Origin: Caldilineaceae bacterium
GTDB lineage: Bacteria; Chloroflexota; Anaerolineae; Caldilineales; Caldilineaceae
Direction: 5' to 3'
DNA length: 64,000 nt
NCBI GenBank assembly: GCA_019637645.1
Contig: JAHBVH010000007.1
Location: 1 to 64,000 of the forward strand
The notes beneath the pieces are model-generated. The model was not told the DNA's origin, made no database searches, and worked only from the letters and a program-made list of their open reading frames with translations. Positions 17,052 to 26,123 of the stretch are shown in pieces. The position numbers were made by a program, and so were the translations under genes. Every line of letters starts with the position of its first letter. Position 1 is the first letter of the stretch.

Positions 17052-18254
17052 TTACTTGCCTCCTATAATGACGGTGATCAACCGCTCTAAATATTTCTCT
17101 TGGGTGAAGTGCGCCACAAAGTGTTGCCGTGCCTGCTGGCTCAGTTGTTGATAAGCGGCGGGGTCTTCGCCTAATTTTTCCACTGCCGCGGCCACCTGTT
17201 GCGCTTCTGCCGCTACCAGAAAGCCATTATACTGATCGCTCACTTGGTCCAGGATGCCGCGGTGGGGGGTGGCCACCACCGGCGTGCCAAAGGCCAGGGC
17301 CTCGATAATACACAAGGGTTGCCCTTCCCAGGGATAGCTGGTGGGCAAGACTAAGGCATGGGCTTGCTGTAATAATTCCTCTTTGGCGGCTCCGCGGATG
17401 ACGCCATGATAGGTGACTACTTCGGTTAACTCCCACGCCTTGATCAGCTGGAAGAAGCGCGCTTGTGCCGACTGGGCCTTGTGCGGCGTATCGACCATCG
17501 TTTCGACAAAATTCCCACAAAAGTCGCAGTGGATCGCTAGGCCCCGCTCGTGGGTTAGAATGCGGCAGGCTTCCAGCAACACCAAGTAGCCTTTGGATGG
17601 CATTAGATTTGAAAGATACAAGAGGCGTAGGGGGCCTGTGGCTGGCAACGATTTAGGCTGTAGCGTTTTTGGGTGTAACTCCAGCGGTAGGCCATTGGGA
17701 ATTGTACAGATTTTCTGCGCATAGTTGGGAACAAAGGCAAATTGATCCCGAAGCTGCTCCCCAAGCACAATGATTTTGTCGGCATGCGCAATGGTGCGCG
17801 CAATGAACTGCTGTAGCCAAGCTGGCTGGCTTTCATAAAAGGTGCGATAGCCACCGCCATGTAAGTGGATGATCAGCCGATGACCTACCCAATAGTTGAG
17901 CCAGATCATGCAGGCATCGCGCAAAAAGCCAAGCTGTGAGGAGGCCACAACGAGGTAGAGTTGGTCCACCCCCCGTAGATTTAGGCAGAATAAGTATAAG
18001 ATCTTGAGGGTGACCAGTAACCGCGCTGGATCAAAACTGCCAGGCCGCGCAGCCAAGCCATCCATCCCTAGATCCACCAGGCGATAGGGAATATCGCGCT
18101 GCTCCAGGCCAGTCAGCAAGAGGTCAAAAGCCAGGGCCTGTCCGGTTACATCACGCCGACTCGTAAAACCGACGAGTAAGCAAGGCTTGCGCTGGGCGGC
18201 TGCCCTTGCACTGCCTGGGTTGGTAAAGATGGCTTCTGATGAATAAGGTTCCAT
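17052..18254 (-). CDS. Glycosyltransferase family 4
   Basis: A 400-residue GT-B enzyme. It has 'IIHLHGGGYRTFYES' in the acceptor half, 'LLYLSNLMPSKGYLVLLEA' at the start of the donor half, and the GT4 nucleotide-sugar motif 'LPTSYPWEGQPLCIIEALAFG', with the two glutamates of the E-X7-E pattern. The ATG at 18254 follows AGGAAGAGGGT. It belongs to a run of glycosyltransferase genes with short gaps, and should act in cytoplasmic assembly of the repeat unit. The sugar and linkage are unknown. Confidence 0.87.
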   Translation of the reverse strand: MEPYSSEAIFTNPGSARAAAQRKPCLLVGFTSRRDVTGQALAFDLLLTGLEQRDIPYRLVDLGMDGLAARPGSFDPARLLVTLKILYLFCLNLRGVDQLYLVVASSQLGFLRDACMIWLNYWVGHRLIIHLHGGGYRTFYESQPAWLQQFIARTIAHADKIIVLGEQLRDQFAFVPNYAQKICTIPNGLPLELHPKTLQPKSLPATGPLRLLYLSNLMPSKGYLVLLEACRILTHERGLAIHCDFCGNFVETMVDTPHKAQSAQARFFQLIKAWELTEVVTYHGVIRGAAKEELLQQAHALVLPTSYPWEGQPLCIIEALAFGTPVVATPHRGILDQVSDQYNGFLVAAEAQQVAAAVEKLGEDPAAYQQLSQQARQHFVAHFTQEKYLERLITVIIGGK

Positions 18255-18272
18255 ACCCTCTTCCTACTTGGC

Positions 18273-19469
18273 TCAAAACCAATTCGTGGGGACTGGCCAA
18301 AGGGGCCAACGCCGCGTTTGGGCATGTTGGATAGCCGTTTCGGCAAGACTAAACAAATTCTGGGCAAAGCGCGCCGGTGAATAGTGTTGGATGTGCTGTT
18401 GCGCTTTGCGTCCCATGTGCTCGCGCAAGGACTCTTGCTGTGTAATCGACCCGAGCAAATCGGCGAGCACTTGTTCGTTGGTCGGATCAAAGGTGAAACC
18501 GGTCTCGCCCTCAATCACCAGGTCTGCGACACAGCCACAGATTTTGCTGACCAGCACAGGCAAGCCAGCCGCCATGGCTTCATTGACCACGAGCCCCCAC
18601 TGTTCCGCATAGGCACTGGGCAGCACAAAGGCCGCAGCAACACCGTAGATCGCAGCCATCTCGGGGGCGGGCAAATAGCCGAGAAAATGGACAAGGTCGG
18701 CTAGGCCCAAGGTTGCCACCTGTTGCCGTAACTGGGGGGCCAATTCCCCGTCGCCGACCAGGACCAGCCCCCAAGGCGCTGTACCGGTTTGGGCCACATA
18801 GCGTGCATAGGCATTGAGTAGCCCCGTGAGATTCTTTTTGGGTACAAAGCGACAAGCGGTGAGAAAAAAACGGCTGGGTACGCCATAATGGTGCTGAATT
18901 TGGCGTGCCTGGCCGCGGGCGGTGGCGGCGCCGGCGCGCCAGAAGTCATTGTCGACCACCCCATAGCCTGTCGCTATCCGTTTGGTGGGGACTCCCAACT
19001 GACGGGCGTAGTCGAGTTGGGGTTTGCCACTGACAAAGGCCGCATCGTAGTAGCTGACTAATTGACGCTTCGGCCACTCGCGCCACCAAACCCGGCTATA
19101 GTCTGCGCGCTGACTCGATAACATGAGAATTGCCCCGCGGCGGTGATAGCGGCACCAGCCCAAGGCTGCCCGTGTTACGAGGCCGGTATAACCAATAATC
19201 GCAACGGCATCTGGCTGAAGGTGGTCCAATGCTGTTAAGAGCTGTTGCTTCGAGTGGTGTGAAAATTCACCCGCTGTCGTTGGGTCCTGCGACAGAATGG
19301 TGAGTTGCTCTCCCAGCGCTTGCTGTGCGTCGCGGGTGGCCGGGGTCGCGGCGGCACAGAGGATAAAGCCCTGGATGGAATGCCCGTTGGCTTGGCCCGC
19401 TTCGCTTAATGCCTTTAGGCGCGCTAGGTGATAGGGCAGAAGATCGTGCCAAAAAATTGCTAAACGCAT
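18273..19469 (-). CDS. Glycosyltransferase family 4
   Basis: A 398-residue GT-B glycosyltransferase. The acceptor half starts 'RLAIFWHDLLPYHLARL'. The donor half contains 'FFLTACRFVPKKNLTGLLNA' and the GT4 motif 'FVLPSAYAEQWGLVVNEAMA', with both glutamates, followed by 'GLPVLVS'. It lies 18 bases upstream of the next glycosyltransferase gene and is probably cotranscribed with it. The start ATG has no strong ribosome site. The gap upstream of it (19470-19687) holds no gene, only a weak TTCCCT/AGGGAA hairpin. Confidence 0.87.
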   Translation of the reverse strand: MRLAIFWHDLLPYHLARLKALSEAGQANGHSIQGFILCAAATPATRDAQQALGEQLTILSQDPTTAGEFSHHSKQQLLTALDHLQPDAVAIIGYTGLVTRAALGWCRYHRRGAILMLSSQRADYSRVWWREWPKRQLVSYYDAAFVSGKPQLDYARQLGVPTKRIATGYGVVDNDFWRAGAATARGQARQIQHHYGVPSRFFLTACRFVPKKNLTGLLNAYARYVAQTGTAPWGLVLVGDGELAPQLRQQVATLGLADLVHFLGYLPAPEMAAIYGVAAAFVLPSAYAEQWGLVVNEAMAAGLPVLVSKICGCVADLVIEGETGFTFDPTNEQVLADLLGSITQQESLREHMGRKAQQHIQHYSPARFAQNLFSLAETAIQHAQTRRWPLWPVPTNWF

Positions 19470-19687
19470 ACCGCTACGTTACTTTCAACCGGTTTGATGA
19501 TAATCTTTTCCGCCTAGCCTGCCATGGCGGGGGTGACTTCCGCATGGTTCGCCGCTTTCCATGAAACAAAAGGTTGCAGATGAAAGCCTTTGACTGGTTA
19601 AGGTCAGCTCTTTGTGGCTTTTCTGGATCAGTTCAAAGCCGTCTTTGCGTGGTTTCCCTAAATTAAGGGAACAGCGTGGATTAACAC

Positions 19688-21025
19688 CTATGCTGCGATC
19701 AGGTCATCGATCGCCCATGGTGGGGCCAGCCCAAGCCCTTTCGCGAGGACTTCGACAAATCGAGCAGGGGTGTTCGCTGTGGCGAAGTTGCTTGCTGCAT
19801 CTGGATCAAATTGATCCGTAACGCTGCGTTCTAGGTATTCTGTAATGCCCGCGGCGATCTGCGCTGGTTGGGTGGTGTCGAGGGTCAATCCCAACTGATG
19901 CTGCCGAACGATCGCGCCCATTAGCCCATATTGAGCGGCAAGCAGTGGCTTTCTGGCTGCGGCTGCCCGGACCACAATACCACTCATGCCAACATGCTGC
20001 TGGTAGGGGGCCAATATCACATCGGCTAGCGTAAAGAATGGCTGGATCTCCTCCTCGTGGATATACCGATCCCATACGAGCAGCTGGACGGCTGGCTTTG
20101 CTGTGCGCACGGCTTCACACTGCTGGGAGAACCGTGCTGTGTCGCGCTGGGCGATTGGCCCGACGAACAAGATTGCCAGCTTGCTTAGGGCTGTGTCTGG
20201 CAACAGGCGCAAGGCGTCTAGCAATTGATAGATGCCTTTGCGGCTATCTAAAACGCCAAAAAGCAGAAAGAGATGACGGTGTTCTGCAATCCCCAATGCC
20301 GCCTTGGTAAGGTGAACTGCGGAAGCGCTGTCTACCGTGTTGCTCGCAACCGGATCGGGCAGGTGCAGCACCGGGCGCTGTTGGGTTAGGGCTTGAAGCG
20401 GCGCTACGGCGAGGGCATCCAAACAGAAGAGTGTCTGGAAACGCGGGTGACGGAAGGCTCGTCGCCAGAGCAGACGTTCGCGTTGTTGTTGGCACTGTTG
20501 CTTAAACGAAGTTGTTGTGCCCGGCAATTGGCTATAGTGCAATTTGGGGCGAAAGTAGATGCCAGAGACAAGCAAGGATACCGGCAGGCCCAATGCCAAA
20601 GGTAGCTGAAAGCGATCTAAGTACATGACCAAGCTCTGGGTGGCTTGGGTTAGGTTCGCATAACGACAAAAAAGCTGCCATTCGGCCCAAAGCTGCTGGA
20701 TTATGGAAGCTGTCATGCGTTGATACCATTGGTACTCTTGATCAGTAATCGCTCTCCATTCGATTTGTGCTCTCTGTTTAGTAGCCTGGACAACCGCAGG
20801 GTGCTTTGTCAGAAAAGCGGGGGCAACGACCACACTGAGCCGTATAGAAGGCATCAGCGGTAATAGCGTAAGTAAGTGATATAAATAGCTGGCATGATGA
20901 CCACCGATGGCAAGATCGAAGATCAGGATATGTTTCTCTGCCGGAGCAATAGTCATTGGCGAATAGAAAAGTTCTTTAGCTTTATCATTAGGTAACTTAC
21001 TATTTTTCCTGATATAAGAATTCAT
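19688..21025 (-). CDS. Glycosyltransferase, GT-B fold (GT4-like)
   Basis: About 445 residues. The N-terminal Rossmann half begins 'HILIFDLAIGGHHASYLYHL', with the Gly-His-His of GT-B enzymes. The donor half contains 'LFLLFGVLDSRKGIYQLLDAL' in broken form and 'VILAPYQQHVGMSGIVVRAAAAR', a late-domain motif in which the usual first glutamate is replaced. Possible starts are a GTG at 21037, ATGs at 21025 and 20959; none has a good ribosome site. It is the first gene after an AT-rich 142-base gap holding a 26-bp palindrome, so a transcript may begin here. Confidence 0.75.
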   Translation of the reverse strand: MNSYIRKNSKLPNDKAKELFYSPMTIAPAEKHILIFDLAIGGHHASYLYHLLTLLPLMPSIRLSVVVAPAFLTKHPAVVQATKQRAQIEWRAITDQEYQWYQRMTASIIQQLWAEWQLFCRYANLTQATQSLVMYLDRFQLPLALGLPVSLLVSGIYFRPKLHYSQLPGTTTSFKQQCQQQRERLLWRRAFRHPRFQTLFCLDALAVAPLQALTQQRPVLHLPDPVASNTVDSASAVHLTKAALGIAEHRHLFLLFGVLDSRKGIYQLLDALRLLPDTALSKLAILFVGPIAQRDTARFSQQCEAVRTAKPAVQLLVWDRYIHEEEIQPFFTLADVILAPYQQHVGMSGIVVRAAAARKPLLAAQYGLMGAIVRQHQLGLTLDTTQPAQIAAGITEYLERSVTDQFDPDAASNFATANTPARFVEVLAKGLGLAPPWAIDDLIAA

Positions 21026-21071
21026 CTTTCGCAACACGGCGTAAAACTTTCAGGGACAAACGACTCAGTTT

Positions 21072-21097
21072 TTCATAGATAATGCATTATCTATGAA
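21072..21097. promoter_or_regulatory. Perfect 26-bp palindrome near a candidate minus-strand promoter
   Basis: The arms TTCATAGATAATG and CATTATCTATGAA are exact reverse complements with no spacer. On the minus strand it follows candidate -10 boxes TATACT (21116-21111) and TACAAT (21102-21097), and precedes the glycosyltransferase gene by about 35-45 bases. It could be an operator for a dimeric repressor or a transcript hairpin. Confidence 0.6.
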
Positions 21098-21179
21098 TTG
21101 TACCATAAAAAGTATAATTTTTTTTAAGTTTTATGACGTATAAACTTACACATAACCTTTATAAGCTGACATTTTCTGG

Positions 21180-22841
21180 TTAGGGTTGGAAAGCTGCAAC
21201 CGCAGTACAAGCCGGCTGGCGCACCTGCTTCTGATCGAATTCGATCCGCCCCGTATCGAACTTGATCAACCGATCCGCGACATCAAAGTAGTGATCATCG
21301 TGGCTGATAACAAGGACAAGTTTGCCGTTCGCTTTTAATTCAGGCAGAAGTTGGCGATAAAAGATCTCGCGAAATTCGGGGTCTTGGCCAGCGGCCCATT
21401 CATCAAAGATATAGACAGGCCGTTCTTCCAAATAAGCGGTCAACAAGGCCAGCCGCTTGCGTTGCCCATAGGATAGCGTAAGCGTAGAAAGATGACCTTG
21501 CTTGACCCGCACTTTGTGATCCAACTGGAGCCGGTGGAGCCACAGTTCGGCGCGCTGATCCAGATCTTCCCATGCCAGACCAAGCAGCGCGGTAAATAAA
21601 TAAGGTTCGGCAAAGAGAACGGCAAAATTTTGGCGATAGGCTTCGGCGTTTGCTGCCGTCACGGGCTTGCCATTCCACAACAGGTGGCCGCTTTGGGGTG
21701 TATAGAGCCCAACTAAGAGCTTGAGAAAGGTCGTCTTGCCACTGCCATTCCCTCCCGTCAGAAAGACGATCTCGCCCGCTTGGAAGTGGCAGACAAGTGG
21801 GCCAAGCTGGAAATTTGTCTCAGTCTCGGGGCTTATATATTCATAGGTGATATTTTGTAAATCCACCTGAAATGCTGCGGAGACAGGCTTGCTTTGGGAT
21901 GGTTGCTCCAGTGGCAAGGGTGATCGTAGCGTAAAGCCCAGATCTTCGACGGCCCGGAGGGTGGCCGTCGCTTCTGTCCAGTGGGGCAAAGCGGAAACGA
22001 GGGTCATTGTGGCGTTTTTTAGGTAGAGAATCATAATGGCATAGGCACCCAGCACTTCCAGCGATGTCTGTGTCCAGTGGTGCATGACAAATAGACCCAA
22101 AATAAGCACAAAGAAGGTAAATTGATTAACGTTTTGGGCCCAGTAGTAGCTCTGGGTATACTGAATTGAGGTCTGCTCACTCTGCCGCAACCGTGGATGC
22201 AGCTGGCTGTAATAAAACTCGCTGCGGCGTTGGGCATGTAATTTGAGCTCTTTAATGCCTTCGGTCAAGTCACGATAGGTTGCAAAGAGCCGATCACGAT
22301 GGACTAAAGCTGTTTGCCATAAGCGTGCGTTTCGTCTTTGCAATAGCCAGTAGCCAGCCAGAATGGGCAAGGCGAGGAGTATGGTAGCCGCCAATATGAT
22401 TGGCTCTAGCCAAGCTAGGTAGAACAGACAGCCCATGATAGTGGCCAGGCCGATACAGAGCGTCGGCAGCTCCCAAATGACGTGACCAAGCGAGCGGACA
22501 TCTTCGCTCAAGAGGGACATGAGCCGTGGGGTACCAATGGCTTCTAGGCGGGGGAAGGGGGTGGCTAACAGTTGATCAATAAAACTCAGCCGTAATTCGG
22601 TTACCACCTGATGCATCAGGTGATTGAGGGCATGTTTCGCCACGAAATCGAGCAGCACAGCTAGCAAAATGAGGCCGGTGAAGCCTAGCAGGAAGTTACG
22701 GTCAATGGTGCTGCCCATAACGAGATGTTGACTAATGACGCCAGCCAAGGCTGCATTGCATAAACCACTGGCAATACTGGTCAGGATGGCAAGATAAAAG
22801 AGTCTTGCCGCTGTTTGATGGGCAAATTGGAGAAGTTTCAT
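21180..22841 (-). CDS. ABC exporter of the SyrD/PvdE (cyclic-peptide) type
   Basis: A 553-residue half-exporter with membrane domain and ATPase in one chain. The first 290 residues carry six likely spans. The ATPase has Walker A 'GGNGSGKTT' (363-371), signature 'LSYGQRKRL' and Walker B 'PVYIFDEWAAGQDPEFR' (475-491). The DEWAA-QDP-FR sequence in place of the usual DEPT is characteristic of the SyrD/PvdE cyclic-peptide/siderophore exporter family. The H-loop is 'LVISHDDHYF'. In the cluster it could export a peptide or lipid-linked glycan. It is the only exporter candidate of the locus, as no Wzx flippase is seen. Confidence 0.88.
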   Translation of the reverse strand: MKLLQFAHQTAARLFYLAILTSIASGLCNAALAGVISQHLVMGSTIDRNFLLGFTGLILLAVLLDFVAKHALNHLMHQVVTELRLSFIDQLLATPFPRLEAIGTPRLMSLLSEDVRSLGHVIWELPTLCIGLATIMGCLFYLAWLEPIILAATILLALPILAGYWLLQRRNARLWQTALVHRDRLFATYRDLTEGIKELKLHAQRRSEFYYSQLHPRLRQSEQTSIQYTQSYYWAQNVNQFTFFVLILGLFVMHHWTQTSLEVLGAYAIMILYLKNATMTLVSALPHWTEATATLRAVEDLGFTLRSPLPLEQPSQSKPVSAAFQVDLQNITYEYISPETETNFQLGPLVCHFQAGEIVFLTGGNGSGKTTFLKLLVGLYTPQSGHLLWNGKPVTAANAEAYRQNFAVLFAEPYLFTALLGLAWEDLDQRAELWLHRLQLDHKVRVKQGHLSTLTLSYGQRKRLALLTAYLEERPVYIFDEWAAGQDPEFREIFYRQLLPELKANGKLVLVISHDDHYFDVADRLIKFDTGRIEFDQKQVRQPACTAVAAFQP

Positions 22842-22915
22842 AAATTCAAACGCGTTTCATTGAATAGTGTGCCTAGGGACGAGTGGCAGTGGTACTCTCG
22901 GCCAAATCAGTGCTG

Positions 22916-23947
22916 CTACTGGCCGCGTTTTTGACGTTGGATATCGGTCCAAAGCAGGAGAGCCCTACCTACTTTAGGCGAGAAGCGTCCTAAAAGCTGC
23001 CTTTCGTATGCTTCAAAGGGGTGGTAAGGCAGCGCCAGTACCCCTTCTAGGAATTGGGGTGGGATGGGCGCATCTACCCACTGTTGCAACCCGGTTAACG
23101 CCGCCGCCATGCGTACTTGGGTCGCCTGGGTCCGGATCCGGACCAAGATACGTTCCCAGTCGATGGTGGGGGCGGCCGCGTGGAGCACCATCCAGGCATC
23201 GGCCACCCACTGCACGGCCCCGCGCTGCCAGAGCGTCGCAATGCCTTGCTGGCAAACCGTCAGAAAGAGTTCGGTGGCGTCTACATGCTCCGTCATCCGA
23301 TCGCCCAGGCGGAGTGATACTGTATGCTGTCCGCGTGTATGGCTGGGCCCGGGGCAGTTTTGCCAAGTCAAGCGGAGTGGGCTAGCGGGCTGGCGAAATA
23401 GTTGGGGAGCGTTACTGCCGAGCCAATGGCGCAGCCAATGCTCTTTGCTGGGCTGTGGGTACCAGCCTGCTTGGGCTAAGAGACGGGGGACGGTCGCGGC
23501 TTGCGCGGTTGCCGTAACCAGCTGGATTTGGTGAATGGCGCGCAACCCGAGGGTCGGGTAGGCAGATAGAACCAGCGTGCTATCGCCTTGCAGGAGGGGC
23601 GTAATGGCCGCTGTCTGGAGTAACTCGATGACTTGCCCTACTTGCTGGAGGGATAGCTGATTTTGGGTCCAGGTGCGTCGGTAGATCCCGCGGCACTTAT
23701 CGAGCAGGCTATCAGTGATGCCTTGTTGTTGTAAGTTGTGGGCCAGGAGAGGAAGGAGATCAAAGCCACCAATGGGTAGGCGGTCGAGATCGGCTTGAGG
23801 ACGCCACGCACGCCACGCCGCGCGGCCAGCTTCCCCAGAGAGCAACCCGGCACGCAAGAGTAATTGTTGTTGTGGGTCGGGCCCATGGGGCTTTGGCTGG
23901 GGCGCTAGCGCCGACTTGCTTGGTAATTCTCTGCTATTGGCGCGCAT
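22916..23947 (-). CDS. Nucleotidyltransferase-fold protein (NTP_transf_5-like) lacking the DxD motif
   Basis: Related by layout to the uncharacterised nucleotidyltransferase family found beside HprK-like kinases in lasso-peptide and exopolysaccharide clusters. It has an N-terminal helical part ('QQQLLLRAGLLSGEAG'), a core 'LLQGDSTLVLSAYP' and 'LGLRAIHQIQL', and a helical C-terminal half. In active members the last motif reads like R-P-M-S-D-I-D-L. Here both aspartates are glutamines (Gln186 and Gln188 counted from the longest frame, start 24085), so catalysis by the usual two-metal mechanism looks lost. The ATG at 23947 has AAGGAA nine bases upstream; ATGs at 23980 and 23986 are alternatives. 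Confidence 0.7.
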   Translation of the reverse strand: MRANSRELPSKSALAPQPKPHGPDPQQQLLLRAGLLSGEAGRAAWRAWRPQADLDRLPIGGFDLLPLLAHNLQQQGITDSLLDKCRGIYRRTWTQNQLSLQQVGQVIELLQTAAITPLLQGDSTLVLSAYPTLGLRAIHQIQLVTATAQAATVPRLLAQAGWYPQPSKEHWLRHWLGSNAPQLFRQPASPLRLTWQNCPGPSHTRGQHTVSLRLGDRMTEHVDATELFLTVCQQGIATLWQRGAVQWVADAWMVLHAAAPTIDWERILVRIRTQATQVRMAAALTGLQQWVDAPIPPQFLEGVLALPYHPFEAYERQLLGRFSPKVGRALLLWTDIQRQKRGQ

Positions 23948-24056
23948 TGTTATGATTTCCTTGTTCTTCCCACTTGCCATACGCATGCTTCCTTGGCCGA
24001 ATCGTCGGCTGCTTTCTTTCGGTTGACGGTGAAGTTGTGGCGGCGAATGCGCTGGG

Positions 24057-24755
24057 CTAGGGCGGACTGACCTCAGTTTGTTCACGGGTTTGGGCGCGCC
24101 GCTTCGCTAGGTTGGCTTTGATGATCTTATGATAATCGCTGTGATGCGCTTGGTTGTGGCGTGTCATATTGGTGGCGTGGAGACGGCGGCGCATCACTAC
24201 TTCCGGCAGGATCAGGCTCTGTAGCCCAGCTGAGGTGGCCCGTCCATACCATTCAATAAACTCGCCCACCGTCCAATCGGTGGCAAAGGCCCCCACGGCA
24301 GCAAAGCGTTCGCGGCGAATCAGCATCGCACCCGCAATGACGCCTGGCAGCGTGTTTTTGGGGGGCAAGGCCGGGTATTGGGCCAGCGGCAGATCGGGGC
24401 TAATAAATTGTTCGACTTGGCCGAAGACTATATCTAGCCAGGGCTGATCGCGTAGACAAGCCAGCTGGTGGGCCAGCTTATCCGGTAGCCAGAGATCATC
24501 GGCGTCAAGAAAGGCTAGAAATTCACCTTGGGCGAGGCTAACACCGCGGTTGCGCGCCGCACCCACGCCAGCATGCTCTTGGGTGTAGAGGTGTACTTGA
24601 TCGCCAAAGGCGGTGGCAATTTTAGCGCTTTGATCAACCGAGCCATCATTGATGATCAGAATTTCTGCGGGTGGCATACTTTGGGCCAAGGCGCTCTCGA
24701 TCGCCGCGGCCAAATAATGTTCACCATTATAGACAGGAATGATCACACTGATCAT
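24057..24755 (-). CDS. Glycosyltransferase family 2
   Basis: A 232-residue GT-A glycosyltransferase. It opens with the nucleotide-binding strand 'ISVIIPVYNGEHYLAAAI', then 'ILIINDGSVDQS', 'GVGAARNRGVSLAQGEFLAF' and the metal-binding 'LDADDLWLPDKL'. The protein is short for GT2, with a compact C-terminus, and lacks membrane segments. It is one of two similar small GT2 genes in this block (the other is 26124-26909) and is likely cotranscribed with the flanking genes. Confidence 0.88.
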   Translation of the reverse strand: MISVIIPVYNGEHYLAAAIESALAQSMPPAEILIINDGSVDQSAKIATAFGDQVHLYTQEHAGVGAARNRGVSLAQGEFLAFLDADDLWLPDKLAHQLACLRDQPWLDIVFGQVEQFISPDLPLAQYPALPPKNTLPGVIAGAMLIRRERFAAVGAFATDWTVGEFIEWYGRATSAGLQSLILPEVVMRRRLHATNMTRHNQAHHSDYHKIIKANLAKRRAQTREQTEVSPP

Positions 24756-24810
24756 CGGAGATGCCCTCTTCCCTTTTTATCCAACGGTACCATTGCTCCT
24801 TTGTGGTTGA

Positions 24811-25962
24811 TCAGGCTGACCGGAGCGACTGTAGCCGTGGTCTGTTCTGGGGCTGGGCAAAGCGACGGTAGAGTTGATCATAGGCTTCCCCATATCGCGG
24901 CCAATCATAAACCGTCTGGGTGCGCTGATAGGCGGCCTGGCCCAGTTGGTTCAGTAACGCTGGCTGGCCGAGAAGCTGATCCAGCGCGGTGGCTAGGGCC
25001 AATGCTGATTCTGGCTCGACCAGCAGGCCCGTTTGCTGGTCCACCACAACGTCGGTCAGGCCACCCGCTCGTGTCGCAATGACCGGGCGTGCCATCTGGG
25101 CTGCTTCGAGCGCGACTAAGCCAAATGCCTCGCGCCGCCGCGAGGGGACAAGGAGCAGCGTCGCTTGGTTGAGATAGCGCCAACGTTCTGCCTCGGTCAC
25201 CCACCCCGTTAAGGTGATGCTGGCTTGCAGCCCCAATTGGTCGATCTGGGTCTGGAGTTGTTGCCGTGCGGGGCCTTCGCCAACTATGGTCAACGTTGCC
25301 GTTGGATAACGCCCCGCAATTTGGGCAAAGGCGTCAATCGCCAGGTCAAACCCTTTGTCCGCCGTGATTCGCCCCAAACAGAGTAGCCGTGGCGGTTGGG
25401 TGTTCAGGGGTTGGGGCAGGTAAGGGGGCGCTGGTAGGGCGCATGGCAGTAAACTCATGCGTTCGACGAGCCCTGGCATGATTGCTTCGGCGTCTTGCCA
25501 CATGGCCGTCGAATTGGCGACGACCCATGCCGCTTCAGCCAGACAGCGGCCTAAGACGGTGTTGCTACCAGGTTCTAATCCTTGGAGGGTGTCATGAATG
25601 GTGATCAAGCTCGGGGCCGGGCAGACATGGCCGGTTTGTAGATGAAAAAAGAGAATGGCGGCCTGCCCCCCCAATTGGAGATGGACCAATTGGGGCTGAA
25701 AGGCTTGTTTGATGGCGGTGATTTGGCGGCGAAGGGTCACGATTTGGCTCAAGTTTTGCTGGGTCATGGCTGCCAACAGGGGGAAACGATAGACCGGTAT
25801 GCCAGCATAGCTGCTCTCTGTCGGCAGATCCAAGCGACCCTGTGATGTGATCACAACAAACTCGTGCCCGTGCCGCTGTAGGGCGGTTGCTAGGTGGGCT
25901 GTGATGGTCTCAATCCCACCGGTTTCGGGGGCAAAGAGGGGGGACCAAAGTAAGACGCGCAA
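24811..25962 (-). CDS. Glycosyltransferase family 4
   Basis: A 383-residue GT-B enzyme. The acceptor half starts 'RVLLWSPLFAPETGGIETI', with the Gly-Gly loop of GT4. The donor half has 'PRLLCLGRITADKGFDLAI' and 'LLLVPSRRREAFGLVALEAA', with both glutamates of the E-X7-E motif, then 'GGLTDVVVDQQTGLLVEP'. It starts at a TTG at 25962 preceded by AGAGGAAAG at seven bases. The 161-base gap upstream contains a short AGGTTT/AAACCT inverted repeat. Confidence 0.9.
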   Translation of the reverse strand: MRVLLWSPLFAPETGGIETITAHLATALQRHGHEFVVITSQGRLDLPTESSYAGIPVYRFPLLAAMTQQNLSQIVTLRRQITAIKQAFQPQLVHLQLGGQAAILFFHLQTGHVCPAPSLITIHDTLQGLEPGSNTVLGRCLAEAAWVVANSTAMWQDAEAIMPGLVERMSLLPCALPAPPYLPQPLNTQPPRLLCLGRITADKGFDLAIDAFAQIAGRYPTATLTIVGEGPARQQLQTQIDQLGLQASITLTGWVTEAERWRYLNQATLLLVPSRRREAFGLVALEAAQMARPVIATRAGGLTDVVVDQQTGLLVEPESALALATALDQLLGQPALLNQLGQAAYQRTQTVYDWPRYGEAYDQLYRRFAQPQNRPRLQSLRSA

Positions 25963-26123
25963 GGGATCTTTCCTCTCTTATCCTTAGAAGTTACGCCGTT
26001 GATCGGCATGACCAGAGACCTGACCGAGTCTTTCGTTGGCGGTTGTGGGGACCACAGTGCCAACGGGATACAAGGTTTAACAAACCTATCAGGTCTGGCC
26101 CAAGTGCGTAACGCTTAATCCTG

